64,000 bases of DNA from Lachnoanaerobaculum sp. OBRC5-5. Its GTDB lineage: Bacteria; Bacillota; Clostridia; Lachnospirales; Lachnospiraceae. Positions within the stretch are counted from its first letter, which is position 1. Each line of letters starts with the position of its first letter. The position numbers were made by a program, and so were the translations under genes. This document shows positions 25,848 through 35,251 of this stretch, piece by piece. Below the pieces are notes generated by a model that did no database searches, had not been told where the DNA came from, and worked only from the letters and a program-made list of their open reading frames with translations. The DNA lies in assembly GCF_000296385.1 (NCBI RefSeq), contig NZ_JH815185.1:2637385-2701384 (forward strand), given 5' to 3'.

Positions 25848-27659
25848 ATGATAGATGATCCCAAAAACAGAAGGCCTTTTATATATTATTATCTTATAGT
25901 ATTAATAATAATGACGGCTATAAACTTTATGGTACTTCCGTTTATAAAGGAAGGGCAGATAAAGCAGGTAGACTATGGTACATTTATGACCATGACTGAA
26001 AATAAAGAGATTTCAAAAGTTGATATACAGACCAATCAAATTCTTTTTACAGGAAACAATGATAAGACGGTATATAAGACAGGACTTATGAATGATCCGG
26101 GACTTACAGACAGACTTCATAATGCAGGAGTACAGTTTTCAAGTGAGATAGTCAGAAAAGATTCACCTTTTGTGGATGCGCTTTTGAGTTGGATTCTCCC
26201 ACTGGCATTATTCTATTTCCTTTGGAACAGAATTTCAAAGAGAGTGTTTGATAAAAACAGTGCAAACTCATTGATGTTTGGGAATATGGGAAAATCGGGA
26301 GCAAAGGTTTATGTAAAATCATCAGAGGGTATAAAGTTTGATGATGTGGCAGGTGAGGACGAGGCAAAGGAGAATCTTACTGAAATAGTGGATTATCTGC
26401 ATAATCCCAATAAATATAAGGATATCGGAGCTTCAATGCCAAAGGGTATTTTGCTTGTAGGCCCTCCGGGAACAGGTAAGACAATGCTTGCAAAGGCGGT
26501 TGCAGGTGAGGCGAATGTACCATTCTTTTCAATGTCGGGTTCCGAGTTTGTTGAGATGTTTGTAGGTATGGGAGCTTCCAAGGTAAGAGATTTGTTTAAG
26601 CAGGCAAAGGAGAAAGCTCCATGTATAGTATTTATTGATGAGATAGACGCCATAGGTAAAAAAAGAGACGGTCATATAGGCGGAAATGATGAGAGAGAGC
26701 AGACTCTAAATCAGCTTTTGACTGAGATGGACGGTTTTGAGGGGAATTCAGGAGTTATAATCCTTGCGGCGACAAACAGACCGGATGCACTTGATCCCGC
26801 ACTTACAAGACCGGGAAGATTTGACAGGCGTGTACCTGTAGAACTTCCTGATTTAAAGGGAAGAGAAGAAATACTCAAGGTACATGCAAAGAAAATAAAG
26901 CTGGCAGATGATGTGGATTTTAAAATCATTGCAAGGATGGCTTCAGGTGCTTCAGGTGCGGAACTTGCAAATATTATAAATGAAGCGGCACTGAGGGCGG
27001 TCAGGGATAACAGAAAGTTTGTTATTCAATACGATTTGGAAGAGAGTATAGAGGTGGTAATTGCAGGATATCAAAAGAAGAATTCTATTTTAACTGATGC
27101 CGAGAAGTGGAGAGTATCCTATCATGAGGTGGGACATGCACTGGTTGCGGCAAAACAGACAAATTCCGCACCGGTTACCAAGATAACCATTATACCAAGA
27201 ACCTCGGGTGCACTTGGATATACTATGCAGGTGGATGAGGGCAACCATTATCTGATGACAAAATCGGAACTTGAAAATAAAATAGCCACACTCACAGGTG
27301 GAAGAGCTGCGGAGGAAGTGGTATTCGGTGATGTTTCCACAGGAGCATCAAATGATATCGAACAGGCTACCAAGCTTGCAAGAGCTATGATTACAAGATA
27401 CGGAATGAGTAAAGACTTTGATATGGTCGCACTTGAAACGGTTACAAACAGGTATCTTGGAGGAGATACCTCACTGGCAGCCTCGGCGGAAACGGCGGCT
27501 ATAATAGATAGGCAGGTAGTGGCATTAGTAAAGGAACAGCATGAGAAAGCTGCTCAGATACTTATGGAAAACAGAGAAAAACTTGAAGAAATATCTCGTT
27601 TCCTGTATGAGAAGGAAACTATCACAGGTGATGAGTTTATGGAGATATTAAACAGATAA
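25848..27659 (+). CDS. ftsH: ATP-dependent zinc metalloprotease FtsH
   Basis: ATG 25848 is chosen because AAAGGAGG lies seven bases upstream; the upstream TTG 25818 lacks a ribosome site. The 603-residue protein has two membrane helices (about 12-32 and 108-126) around an extracytoplasmic segment, the AAA+ domain with Walker A GPPGTGKT near 205, Walker [12 protein letters not shown], the second region of homology [21 protein letters not shown], and the zinc-protease motif HEVGH near 426. It degrades misfolded membrane and regulatory proteins as a hexamer. Under a CIRCE-like operator it would be part of the HrcA heat-shock regulon. Confidence 0.95.
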   Translation: MIDDPKNRRPFIYYYLIVLIIMTAINFMVLPFIKEGQIKQVDYGTFMTMTENKEISKVDIQTNQILFTGNNDKTVYKTGLMNDPGLTDRLHNAGVQFSSEIVRKDSPFVDALLSWILPLALFYFLWNRISKRVFDKNSANSLMFGNMGKSGAKVYVKSSEGIKFDDVAGEDEAKENLTEIVDYLHNPNKYKDIGASMPKGILLVGPPGTGKTMLAKAVAGEANVPFFSMSGSEFVEMFVGMGASKVRDLFKQAKEKAPCIVFIDEIDAIGKKRDGHIGGNDEREQTLNQLLTEMDGFEGNSGVIILAATNRPDALDPALTRPGRFDRRVPVELPDLKGREEILKVHAKKIKLADDVDFKIIARMASGASGAELANIINEAALRAVRDNRKFVIQYDLEESIEVVIAGYQKKNSILTDAEKWRVSYHEVGHALVAAKQTNSAPVTKITIIPRTSGALGYTMQVDEGNHYLMTKSELENKIATLTGGRAAEEVVFGDVSTGASNDIEQATKLARAMITRYGMSKDFDMVALETVTNRYLGGDTSLAASAETAAIIDRQVVALVKEQHEKAAQILMENREKLEEISRFLYEKETITGDEFMEILNR

Positions 27660-27724
27660 TATATGGAAAAATCAAAAGAGATTCGATTTGTCTAAAAATA
27701 CTTTGTATTATACAGTTTATGAAT

Positions 27725-27763
27725 AAAGAGAGGTATGGCTGAAAAGTCGTATCTCTTTTTTAT
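27725..27763 (+). terminator. Terminator after ftsH
   Basis: AAAGAGAGGTATGGCT and the facing GTCGTATCTCTTTTTT form an imperfect stem ending in a T-run. Confidence 0.75.
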
Positions 27764-27826
27764 GTTGAATGCTATAAAAACCCACATTAATTTTAAAATT
27801 GTGGCTTATTTTTAGTTTACATTTTT

Positions 27827-27857
27827 TTATAACAGCGTTATAATAACAGTGTTATAA
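27827..27857. promoter_or_regulatory. Tandem palindromic operators of the TetR regulator
   Basis: Two near-identical palindromes, TTATAACAGCGTTATAA and TAATAACAGTGTTATAA, lie 14 bases centre to centre, directly before the TetR-family gene. Core: ATAAC-N3-GTTAT twice. This is the form expected for two TetR dimers. Confidence 0.75.
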
Positions 27858-27872
27858 GAAATGGAGAGGCTT

Positions 27873-28502
27873 ATGAAAGATACAGATATTGAATTAAAAA
27901 TACTTGAAATTGCAAAAAAAGAGTTTATGGAGCAGGGATATATGAATGCTTCCATGAGAGTTATTGCTGAAAAATCAGGATGTACTACGGGAATGCTGTA
28001 TAGCAGATTTGTCGATAAGAACAAGATTTTCAGTATTCTGGTAAAAGAGGGGGCGGATAAACTTCTAAACGGATTTAAAAATAAGTTGGATTTGTTCGGA
28101 AGTTCCACCCCTAAAGAACAGATATCCTCCATGCACAGTTTTTCGGAGCAGGGAATGGAGGAAATAATGGATATAATATATGAATACTTTGACAGCTTTA
28201 AGCTGATAATATGCTATGGTTTCGGTTCAAGTTATGAGCATTATGTAGACAATCTTGTAGATATGGAGGTGGAAAGCAGCATTAAATTTATGGATGTGCT
28301 TAGGGAAGAGGGCTATATTGTTCGGAATATAAGAGTTGATTTGTGTCATATGTTGGCAAGCTCTTTATTAAACGGAATCTTTGAGACCGTTGCACATGAT
28401 TTTGACAAAGATGATGCCATAGAATATGTAAACAGTTTGCAGGATTTTTTTGCAGCCGGCTGGGACAGATTACTTGGATTAAAATATGAGAAGGAGAATT
28501 GA
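27873..28502 (+). CDS. TetR-family transcriptional regulator
   Basis: ATG 27873 is preferred over ATG 27861 because GGAGAGG lies just before it. The 209-residue protein has the TetR helix-turn-helix at 1-50 (ILEIAKKEFMEQGYMNASMRVIAEKSGCTTGMLYSRFVDKNKIF, given in part) and an all-helical ligand domain without a recognised ligand. Its stop overlaps the region before the first ABC exporter gene, so it is co-transcribed with the exporter and probably represses it and itself through the twin palindromes upstream. The inducing ligand is unknown. Confidence 0.88.
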   Translation: MKDTDIELKILEIAKKEFMEQGYMNASMRVIAEKSGCTTGMLYSRFVDKNKIFSILVKEGADKLLNGFKNKLDLFGSSTPKEQISSMHSFSEQGMEEIMDIIYEYFDSFKLIICYGFGSSYEHYVDNLVDMEVESSIKFMDVLREEGYIVRNIRVDLCHMLASSLLNGIFETVAHDFDKDDAIEYVNSLQDFFAAGWDRLLGLKYEKEN

Positions 28503-28504
28503 GT

Positions 28505-30241
28505 ATGAAGAAAAGATATGATTTTACATGGTTAAAAAATATCATTAAACAAAAAAGGGGATGGTATATTATGTCTGTAAGTGCGGCAATACTTGGAGTA
28601 TTTTTTGCGATGGCGCCTTATTTTATAATAGGCAATATAATGGTAAATCTTTTGGAGGGAGTAAAGGATTATTCCATATACCTTAATTTATGCTTAGTCA
28701 TAATGATTGTTTGGCTTTTTAGGATATTATTTCATAATATATCAACATTTATTTCGCATAAAATAACTTTTGCAATGTTGGGAGACATAAGAAAAAATCT
28801 CTGTGAAAAACTTTATAAACTTCCATTGGGATATGTAAAGGATATTCCGTCAGGTTCACTCAAAAATATCATAGTTGAAAGAGTTGACAGCATGGAAATC
28901 ACCCTCGCACATATGATACCCGAGCTTACAGCCAATATTTTAGGACCTGTATGTATAGTGATTTATTTGTTTTTCCTGGATTGGAGAATGGCATTGGCAT
29001 CCCTTATAACTGTTCCGGTGGGTATAATTGCCTATATGGGAATGTTTAAAAATATGGATGAAAGATATAATAATACCATAGTAAAAACAAAAGTGCTAAA
29101 TGATACCGCAGTGGAATATATCAACGGTATCGAGGTAATAAAGGTATTTGGAAAAGCGCAGAGTTCCTATGATAAATTTGTGCTGGCTGCCAAGGAGGGA
29201 GCTGATTGCTTTATAGAATGGATGAGGGCATGTATCTGGTATTCGTCTACGGCAATGTCTTTGCTGCCTGCAACCTTGGTAGGAATTTTGCCGATAGGAG
29301 TGTATCTTTATAATAAGGGCAGCCTTTTAGGTCCGGTATTTGTACTTATCATTATACTTTCTTTTGGAATCGTGGCACCTCTTATTACATGTTCGGCTTT
29401 TGCCGAGGATCTTGCCAAGGTAGGCACTATTATGTCTGAAATCAGCAGTGTGATGGAAGAAAAAGATATGGAAAGACCTAAAGATTTCAATCGCAAGTTA
29501 GGAAATGCTGATGTAGAGCTTAGGGCTGTTCGTTTCGGCTATCATAAAAAAGAAGTTTTGCATGGTATCGATATGAAAATAGATGACGGAAATGTGGTGG
29601 CACTTGTAGGTCCAAGCGGAAGCGGAAAGTCCACAATAGCAAAGCTTATAGCAGGTCTGTGGGATACAGGTGAGGGAAATATTTTAATAGGTGGAATAAA
29701 TACAAAGGAAATACCCTTAGATGTGCAAAATAAATTTATAGCCTATGTATCACAGGACAATTATTTATTTGATTTGAATATAAGAGAGAATATAAGGCTT
29801 GGAAATCCGAAGGCAAGTGATAAAGAAGTGGAAGAGATTGCTAAAAAAAGCGGATGTCATGATTTTATAATGAATCTGAGTGACGGATATGAAACTGTTG
29901 TAGGAGGTGCAGGCGGACATCTATCAGGTGGTGAAAGGCAGAGAATTTCCATAGCAAGGGCGATGTTAAAGGATGCAAAGCTTATAATCCTGGATGAAGC
30001 TACCGCATATACCGATCCTGAAAATGAGGCATTGATACAATCAGCTGTGGCAAAGCTGTCACAGAATAAAACAATGATTGTGATAGCTCACAGATTAAGT
30101 ACTATAAAGGATGTGGATAAAATATATGTGATAAATGACGGAAAAGTGGAAGCTGCAAATACTCATGATGAACTATTAAAGAGCAGTAAGCTTTATAAAG
30201 ATATGTGGGAAGCACATATAGAAGTAAAAGACAGGGCATAG
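28505..30241 (+). CDS. ABC exporter half-transporter (first subunit)
   Basis: A 578-residue type I half-transporter starting at ATG 28505 (a TTG six bases earlier overlaps the tetR stop). Six membrane helices fill residues 1-310; the nucleotide-binding domain has Walker A GPSGSGKST, Q-loop YVSQDNYLFD, signature LSGGERQRISIARA, Walker B LIILDEATAY and switch His in IVIAHRLST. Next to the conserved catalytic Glu the sequence is DEATAYTDPENE. It pairs with the next gene, nine bases away, as a heterodimer of the kind found in IrtAB/YbtPQ-like or multidrug exporters. The substrate cannot be read from sequence. Confidence 0.9.
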   Translation: MKKRYDFTWLKNIIKQKRGWYIMSVSAAILGVFFAMAPYFIIGNIMVNLLEGVKDYSIYLNLCLVIMIVWLFRILFHNISTFISHKITFAMLGDIRKNLCEKLYKLPLGYVKDIPSGSLKNIIVERVDSMEITLAHMIPELTANILGPVCIVIYLFFLDWRMALASLITVPVGIIAYMGMFKNMDERYNNTIVKTKVLNDTAVEYINGIEVIKVFGKAQSSYDKFVLAAKEGADCFIEWMRACIWYSSTAMSLLPATLVGILPIGVYLYNKGSLLGPVFVLIIILSFGIVAPLITCSAFAEDLAKVGTIMSEISSVMEEKDMERPKDFNRKLGNADVELRAVRFGYHKKEVLHGIDMKIDDGNVVALVGPSGSGKSTIAKLIAGLWDTGEGNILIGGINTKEIPLDVQNKFIAYVSQDNYLFDLNIRENIRLGNPKASDKEVEEIAKKSGCHDFIMNLSDGYETVVGGAGGHLSGGERQRISIARAMLKDAKLIILDEATAYTDPENEALIQSAVAKLSQNKTMIVIAHRLSTIKDVDKIYVINDGKVEAANTHDELLKSSKLYKDMWEAHIEVKDRA

Positions 30242-30250
30242 GAGAAGAGT

Positions 30251-31987
30251 ATGATAGAAGTATTAAAAAAGTTTTTTGATTTTTGCGGAAATGTAAATAA
30301 AAAGAAATTTTATATATCTATAGTGCTGGGAGTAATGATGGCTTTCCTTGAGGCTTTGCGTATACCTGCAACCTATGTGGTGATAAAGGCGATAGTAAAG
30401 GGAAGTATAAATACAAATACCGGCTATATAAGTTTGGGAATTTTACTTATAAGTATAGTTTTTACCATAATAGTAAAAGCAAAAACCACAATGTTGCAGA
30501 CAGAGGCGGGATATGGTACATGTGCAAATAAGCGTATAGAGATTGCGGAGCATATGAGATATATTCCTATGGGATATTTTAATGAAAACAGTCTGGGATA
30601 TATTACCTCGGTTACGACAAATACTATGGAGGCTTTGGCTGATGTTGCGACCAAGGTAGTTATGATGACCACTCAGGGACTTCTTACAACTTTACTTATA
30701 ATCTGCATGATGTTTACCTTTGATTATCGTCTTGCTCTTATAGCCGTTACCGGTTTACTTATATTTTTGGCTACAAACAGATATCTGCAGTACAGAGCTC
30801 TCAGTGTATCTGAAAGTAAGGACAATGCGGACAGAACTATGGTTTCCTCAGTGCTGGAGTATGTGCAGGGTATGTCTGAGATAAAATCATATTCACTGTA
30901 TGGAGGAGAAAATAAAAAATTGACAGAGGCTATAGAAAATGCCTCAAATGTAAACTTTCAAATGGAAAAAAGACTGCTTCCGTTTATGGCATTGCAGACA
31001 ATTATTACAAAGGCCACAGGTGTATGTCTGGTGGCGGTTTCCATATATTTTTATATAAATAACAGTATGAGTCTTGAAGACTGTATTATGATGCTTATAT
31101 GTGCCTTTATGATGTATTCGGCACTTGACAGTGCAGGAAGTTTCTCGGCTCTTATAAGAAGTGTAAATATAGCTATAGAAAAGGCTAATTCCATCTTAAA
31201 AATAGATCCTATGGATATAAACGGAGATGATATAGTTCCTGAAAACTATAATATAGATTTGGAAGATGTTGATTTTTCATACGATAAAAGAAAGATTATA
31301 AATAATATATCTTTGCATATAGAGGAGGGAACCACAACTGCGATAGTAGGACCTAGCGGAAGCGGAAAGACCACATTATGCAGGCTTATGGCAAGATTTT
31401 GGGATGTCAACAGCGGAAGTATAAAGCTTGGAGGCAAGGATGTGCGTGATTACAGTATGGACTCTCTGATGAAAAACTTCAGCTTTGTTTTTCAAAGTGT
31501 TTATCTGTTTGAGGACACTGTTGCAAATAATATAAGGTTTGGAAATCCGGATGCAAGTATGGATGAGGTAATAAAAGTGGCAAAGAAGGCATGCTGCCAT
31601 GATTTTATAATGAAACTTGACAAGGGTTATGATACTGTGATAGGAGAGGGAGGAGCCTCTCTTTCAGGTGGAGAAAAGCAAAGGATTTCAATAGCCAGAG
31701 CTATGATGAAATCGGCGCCTATTATAATACTTGATGAAGCCACCGCAAATGTGGACCCGGAGAATGAGAAGGAACTTGTGCAGGCTATAGAGGAACTTAC
31801 CAGAAAAAAGACGGTAATAATGATAGCCCACAGATTAAAGACCGTTAGAAATGCGGATAAGATAGTGGTTATAGATGAGGGCAAAATAGTACAGGAAGGA
31901 AAGCATGAAGAGCTGATAAAGCAGGAAGGAATCTACAAAACATTTATAAATGCCAGAGAATTGGCGGTAAGCTGGAAGATAGCATAG
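30251..31987 (+). CDS. ABC exporter half-transporter (second subunit)
   Basis: A 578-residue partner of the preceding half-transporter, with an N-terminal six-helix domain (ETIMSEVEYIPM type coupling region around YIPMGYFNENSLGYIT) and a nucleotide-binding domain with Walker A GPSGSGKTT, VFQSVYLFEDTVANNIRFG, signature LSGGEKQRISIARAM, Walker B IIILDEATANVDPENE and MIAHRLKTV. Both subunits have intact catalytic Glu residues, so both ATP sites may work. The tetR-ABC-ABC unit is a common drug or siderophore/peptide export operon in Clostridia; direction and cargo remain open. Confidence 0.9.
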   Translation: MIEVLKKFFDFCGNVNKKKFYISIVLGVMMAFLEALRIPATYVVIKAIVKGSINTNTGYISLGILLISIVFTIIVKAKTTMLQTEAGYGTCANKRIEIAEHMRYIPMGYFNENSLGYITSVTTNTMEALADVATKVVMMTTQGLLTTLLIICMMFTFDYRLALIAVTGLLIFLATNRYLQYRALSVSESKDNADRTMVSSVLEYVQGMSEIKSYSLYGGENKKLTEAIENASNVNFQMEKRLLPFMALQTIITKATGVCLVAVSIYFYINNSMSLEDCIMMLICAFMMYSALDSAGSFSALIRSVNIAIEKANSILKIDPMDINGDDIVPENYNIDLEDVDFSYDKRKIINNISLHIEEGTTTAIVGPSGSGKTTLCRLMARFWDVNSGSIKLGGKDVRDYSMDSLMKNFSFVFQSVYLFEDTVANNIRFGNPDASMDEVIKVAKKACCHDFIMKLDKGYDTVIGEGGASLSGGEKQRISIARAMMKSAPIIILDEATANVDPENEKELVQAIEELTRKKTVIMIAHRLKTVRNADKIVVIDEGKIVQEGKHEELIKQEGIYKTFINARELAVSWKIA

Positions 31988-32084
31988 GGTATGGAAGCTT
32001 TCTGTTTACATAATCCCCAAACTTTAATATAATGTCGTTGATATTCGTTTGGATATTTAGAAAATAATGAAAGTGGGTGAGCAA

Positions 32085-33219
32085 ATGGTAGAATTAGACG
32101 GTTTTAAAACCACACTACAATCCTACGAAAAAATATTGCTGGAAGTGAGGGATTCACTTTGACTTGGACAGTAAGGAAAAAAAGATAATTGAGCTTGATC
32201 GTGCTATGGAAGAGCCTACATTTTGGGATGATCCTAAGGAGAGTACCAAGATAGTAAGAGAGGCAAAACAGCTCAAAGATACTGTCGAAAAATATAATAA
32301 GTTAAAGTCTGAATACGAAGATATCGGAGTCCTTATAGAGATGGGCTATGAGGAAAATGATGATAGCCTTATACCTGAGATAGAAGGTATGCTTGAAGCG
32401 TTTACAAAAGAAATAGATGAACTGAAGATAGCTACACTTCTTACAGGTGAATATGACTCTTCAAATGCCATCATGAAACTTAATGCAGGAGCAGGCGGAA
32501 CCGAGTCCTGTGACTGGTGTTCAATGCTTTACAGAATGTATACAAGATGGGCCGCTAAAGAAGGATACACTGTAGAAGTCCTTGATATGCTTGAAGGTGA
32601 TGAGGCAGGTATAAAGTCTGTCACATTGCAGATAAACGGTTTAAATGCCTACGGTTATCTTAGAAGTGAGCATGGTGTGCACAGACTTGTGCGTATCTCG
32701 CCTTTTAATGCGGCAGGAAAGCGTCAGACCTCGTTTGTGTCCTGTGATATTATGCCGGATATTGAAGAAGACCTTGACGTGGATATCAACCCTGATGATT
32801 TGAGAATAGATACATATCGTTCATCAGGTGCCGGAGGTCAGCATATCAACAAGACTTCTTCAGCTATAAGAATCACACATCTTCCTACAGGTGTGGTAGT
32901 ACAATGTCAGAATGAAAGAAGCCAGTTCCAAAACAAGGACAAGGCCATGCAGATGCTTAAGGCAAAGCTCTTTATGTTAAAGCAGCAGGCAAATGTCGAG
33001 AAGCTTTCGGATATCAGAGGTGATGTAAAAGACATTGGCTGGGGAAATCAGATTCGTTCCTATGTAATGCAGCCATATACAATGGTAAAGGATCACAGAA
33101 CCGGAGCGGAAAGCGGAAATGTAAGTGCCGTAATGGACGGAGATATTGATAAGTTTATTATTGCATATCTTACATGGCAGAGTCTCGGTTGCCCTGCAAG
33201 AAATGCGGGCGATGAATAA
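32085..33219 (+). CDS. prfB: Peptide chain release factor 2, programmed +1 frameshift
   Basis: The gene is join(32085-32159, 32161-33219). ATG 32085 reads MVELDGFKTTLQSYEKILLE and reaches CTT TGA C at 32157-32163, the classic RF2 autoregulatory shift site; skipping T32160 continues as LDLDSKEKK. The full protein is about 378 residues. The stop-recognition motif SPF (RISPFNAAGKRQTSF) and the catalytic GGQ (SGAGGQHINKT) are present. An internal Shine-Dalgarno-like GAGGGA lies upstream of the shift codon, five to six bases from CTT. RF2 ends translation at UGA and UAA, and low RF2 promotes the shift that makes more of it. Confidence 0.95.
32157..32163 (+). promoter_or_regulatory. prfB +1 frameshift site
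   Basis: CTTTGAC, with the stop TGA at 32160-32162 read by RF2 itself. The stimulatory GAGGGA is at 32147-32152. Confidence 0.92.
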
Positions 33220-33233
33220 TGTAGAAAATAAAG

Positions 33234-33271
33234 AAACCGACTGTGAAAAAAAGTTTTCACGGTCGGTTTTT
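33234..33271. terminator. Terminator after prfB
   Basis: AAACCGAC and GTCGGTTT arms with inner TGAAAA/TTTTCA and a T-run. It also faces the end of the - strand gene at 33270. Confidence 0.85.
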
Positions 33272-33914
33272 AATATTGCATTTTTAGAGATTCACTCAAT
33301 AAAAACATACTGTTGAGATAATGTTTATACTCAGGTCCTTTTTTATTAAAATCATCCTCATTTATTCCTCTATAAACATAAATTGCAGTTTCAAAAAAAG
33401 ACGAATTGGACATAAAGTAATCTTTATCCGGTATATAAATCAATATAATCTTAGGAGAATCTCCGATTTTTACAAATCTCTCATAAAAATCCTTATAAAA
33501 GCGGGAAGTCGACAAATTTTGTGGAAGTTGCCAAATATCATTAGTAGGAATATTCAGATTGTTTTCGTGAGTATTATAATTAATCAATGATATGGCTGAC
33601 TCCGCAGTCATCCTGTCAAGTTCACTATATAATACTTTAGTCAGACCATAATCTTTGGAAAGCAGTAAAATCATATCATCAAGTGATTTCTTCGGCATAA
33701 TAATATCATTTTTATAAAAATTATAGACTGACGGTAAAAAACTGATATCTGTAGTAGATATATCTTCGATAGTCCGATAATTACAAATGTATTGATCCAT
33801 AAAGTTCTCCTTATTTTTAATCAAAATCACCCCTTTGCAGCTTTTTAATATTGTATCTAATTTGAGTATGGGATATTTCAAGATACTTATATCATATTCT
33901 TCTCTCATTTTCAT
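33270..33914 (-). CDS. Hypothetical protein
   Basis: A 214-residue cytoplasmic-looking protein (start ATG 33914, nine bases after AAGGA; GTG 33917 is also possible). It is rich in Ile, Tyr, Asp and Asn, has no signal peptide or membrane helix, and no motif I recognise. It faces prfB and shares its terminator. A central segment RMTAESAISLINYN and the tail GPEYKHYLNSMFLLSESLKMQ are predicted helical. Nothing in the context suggests a function. Confidence 0.6.
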   Translation of the reverse strand: MKMREEYDISILKYPILKLDTILKSCKGVILIKNKENFMDQYICNYRTIEDISTTDISFLPSVYNFYKNDIIMPKKSLDDMILLLSKDYGLTKVLYSELDRMTAESAISLINYNTHENNLNIPTNDIWQLPQNLSTSRFYKDFYERFVKIGDSPKIILIYIPDKDYFMSNSSFFETAIYVYRGINEDDFNKKGPEYKHYLNSMFLLSESLKMQY

Positions 33915-34048
33915 CACCTAAATTCCTTAATATGTTATTCTTTTTATCTTGTTCAGAATTTTGGATATATCGACTTATTATTGGGTTTATTTTACTTTTT
34001 TATACAGATATAATCACTATATAAGTTTTACGTAATGGAGGAATATTT

Positions 34049-35116
34049 ATGAAAAAGCAAGTAATTGCAATATCTTTGGCAGCTATGACTGCTTTTAGTC
34101 TTATGGCTTGTTCAGGTCAAAAGAGTGAGGGAACTGCAAGTTCCGATGCTAAGGTTGAAAGCAAGGATACAAAGGACGGGGATCTTAAAGAAACAGGAAA
34201 GCTTGTTATATACAGTCCTTTGACCGAGTCTATGATTGATGAGATGATCACAAAGTTTGAAGAGGAAACCGGAATAGAGGCGGAGTGTCTTGCAATGGGA
34301 ACAGGTGATGCTCTTAAAAGGATTGAGACAGAGGCTGATAACCCACAGGCGGATGTACTTTGGTCCGGAACAATCGGTACAGTAAAGAATAAGAGTGAGT
34401 ATTTTGCAGATTATAAATGTGCAAATGAAGATGCATTCTATGATGAGTACAAGAATAAAGAGGGCAATCTTACAAGATTTGATACAATACCTTCTGTAAT
34501 CATGGTAAACACAGATTTGATAGGAGATATCAAAGTTGAAGGTTATGAGGATTTATTAAATCCTGAGCTTAAGGGAAAGATAGCTTTTGCAGAACCGTCA
34601 GCGTCATCTTCATCATTTGAGCACCTTGTTAATATGTTGTACGCTATGGGTAACGGTGACCCTGATAAGGGATGGGACTATGTAGATAAGCTTGTAGACC
34701 AGCTGGACGGAAAGCTTCTTGGAGGTTCATCAGCAGTTTATAAGGGAGTAGCGGACGGTGAGTATACGGTAGGACTTACATTTGAGCAGGGTGCTGCACA
34801 GTATGTAGGAGCAGGTTCGCCTGTAAAAGTGGTATACATGAATGAAGGTGTTATCTTTAGAGGAGACGGTGCATATATAATAAAGAACTGTGCCAATGAG
34901 AGAAGTGCTCAGATCTTCCTTGACTGGTTGACAAGTAAAGAGACACAGGAATTTATGAATAGTACACAGTATCGTAGAAGCATCAGAAAAGACGTTGAAG
35001 CAGGTGATGCCATGAAGCCTATGATTGAAATCAAGGTTATCACTGACGATGAGACCAATACAGCTGAGCATAAGTCCGAATGGTTGGATAAGTTCAAAGA
35101 AATATTTACAAAATAA
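34049..35116 (+). CDS. Ferric-iron-type ABC transporter substrate-binding lipoprotein
   Basis: A 355-residue solute-binding protein of the AfuA/FbpA family. The lipoprotein signal MKKQVIAISLAAMTAFSLMACS has lipobox LMAC. The mature protein carries GKLVIYSPLTESMIDEMI, QADVLWSGTIG, a SSSFEHLVNMLYAMG segment and WLTSKETQEFMNS, typical of the family that binds Fe3+ or small organic anions outside the membrane. Its ATPase and permease follow at 35252 and 36363. A hairpin after the gene may let it be made in excess over the membrane parts. Fe3+ is the likeliest substrate, but 2-aminoethylphosphonate or sugar phosphates are possible in this family. Confidence 0.87.
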   Translation: MKKQVIAISLAAMTAFSLMACSGQKSEGTASSDAKVESKDTKDGDLKETGKLVIYSPLTESMIDEMITKFEEETGIEAECLAMGTGDALKRIETEADNPQADVLWSGTIGTVKNKSEYFADYKCANEDAFYDEYKNKEGNLTRFDTIPSVIMVNTDLIGDIKVEGYEDLLNPELKGKIAFAEPSASSSSFEHLVNMLYAMGNGDPDKGWDYVDKLVDQLDGKLLGGSSAVYKGVADGEYTVGLTFEQGAAQYVGAGSPVKVVYMNEGVIFRGDGAYIIKNCANERSAQIFLDWLTSKETQEFMNSTQYRRSIRKDVEAGDAMKPMIEIKVITDDETNTAEHKSEWLDKFKEIFTK

Positions 35117-35126
35117 ATTATGGAAA

Positions 35127-35216
35127 AGCTGCTGCATAATACAGGACGATACAAGTAAAAGCTAAAGAGACTTAGATATAACTTGTAAGAGTTGTGTTGG
35201 CGGCAGCTCTTTCTTT
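35127..35216 (+). terminator. Intercistronic attenuator-like hairpin
   Basis: AGCTGCTGC (35127-35135) and GCGGCAGCT (35200-35208) pair with one G-U over a long loop, followed by CTTTCTTTAATC. It lies between the binding-protein and ATPase genes and may end most transcripts after the first gene. Confidence 0.5.
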
Positions 35217-35251
35217 AATCGGAAAGAATAACTATATATCAGGAGAAAAAG

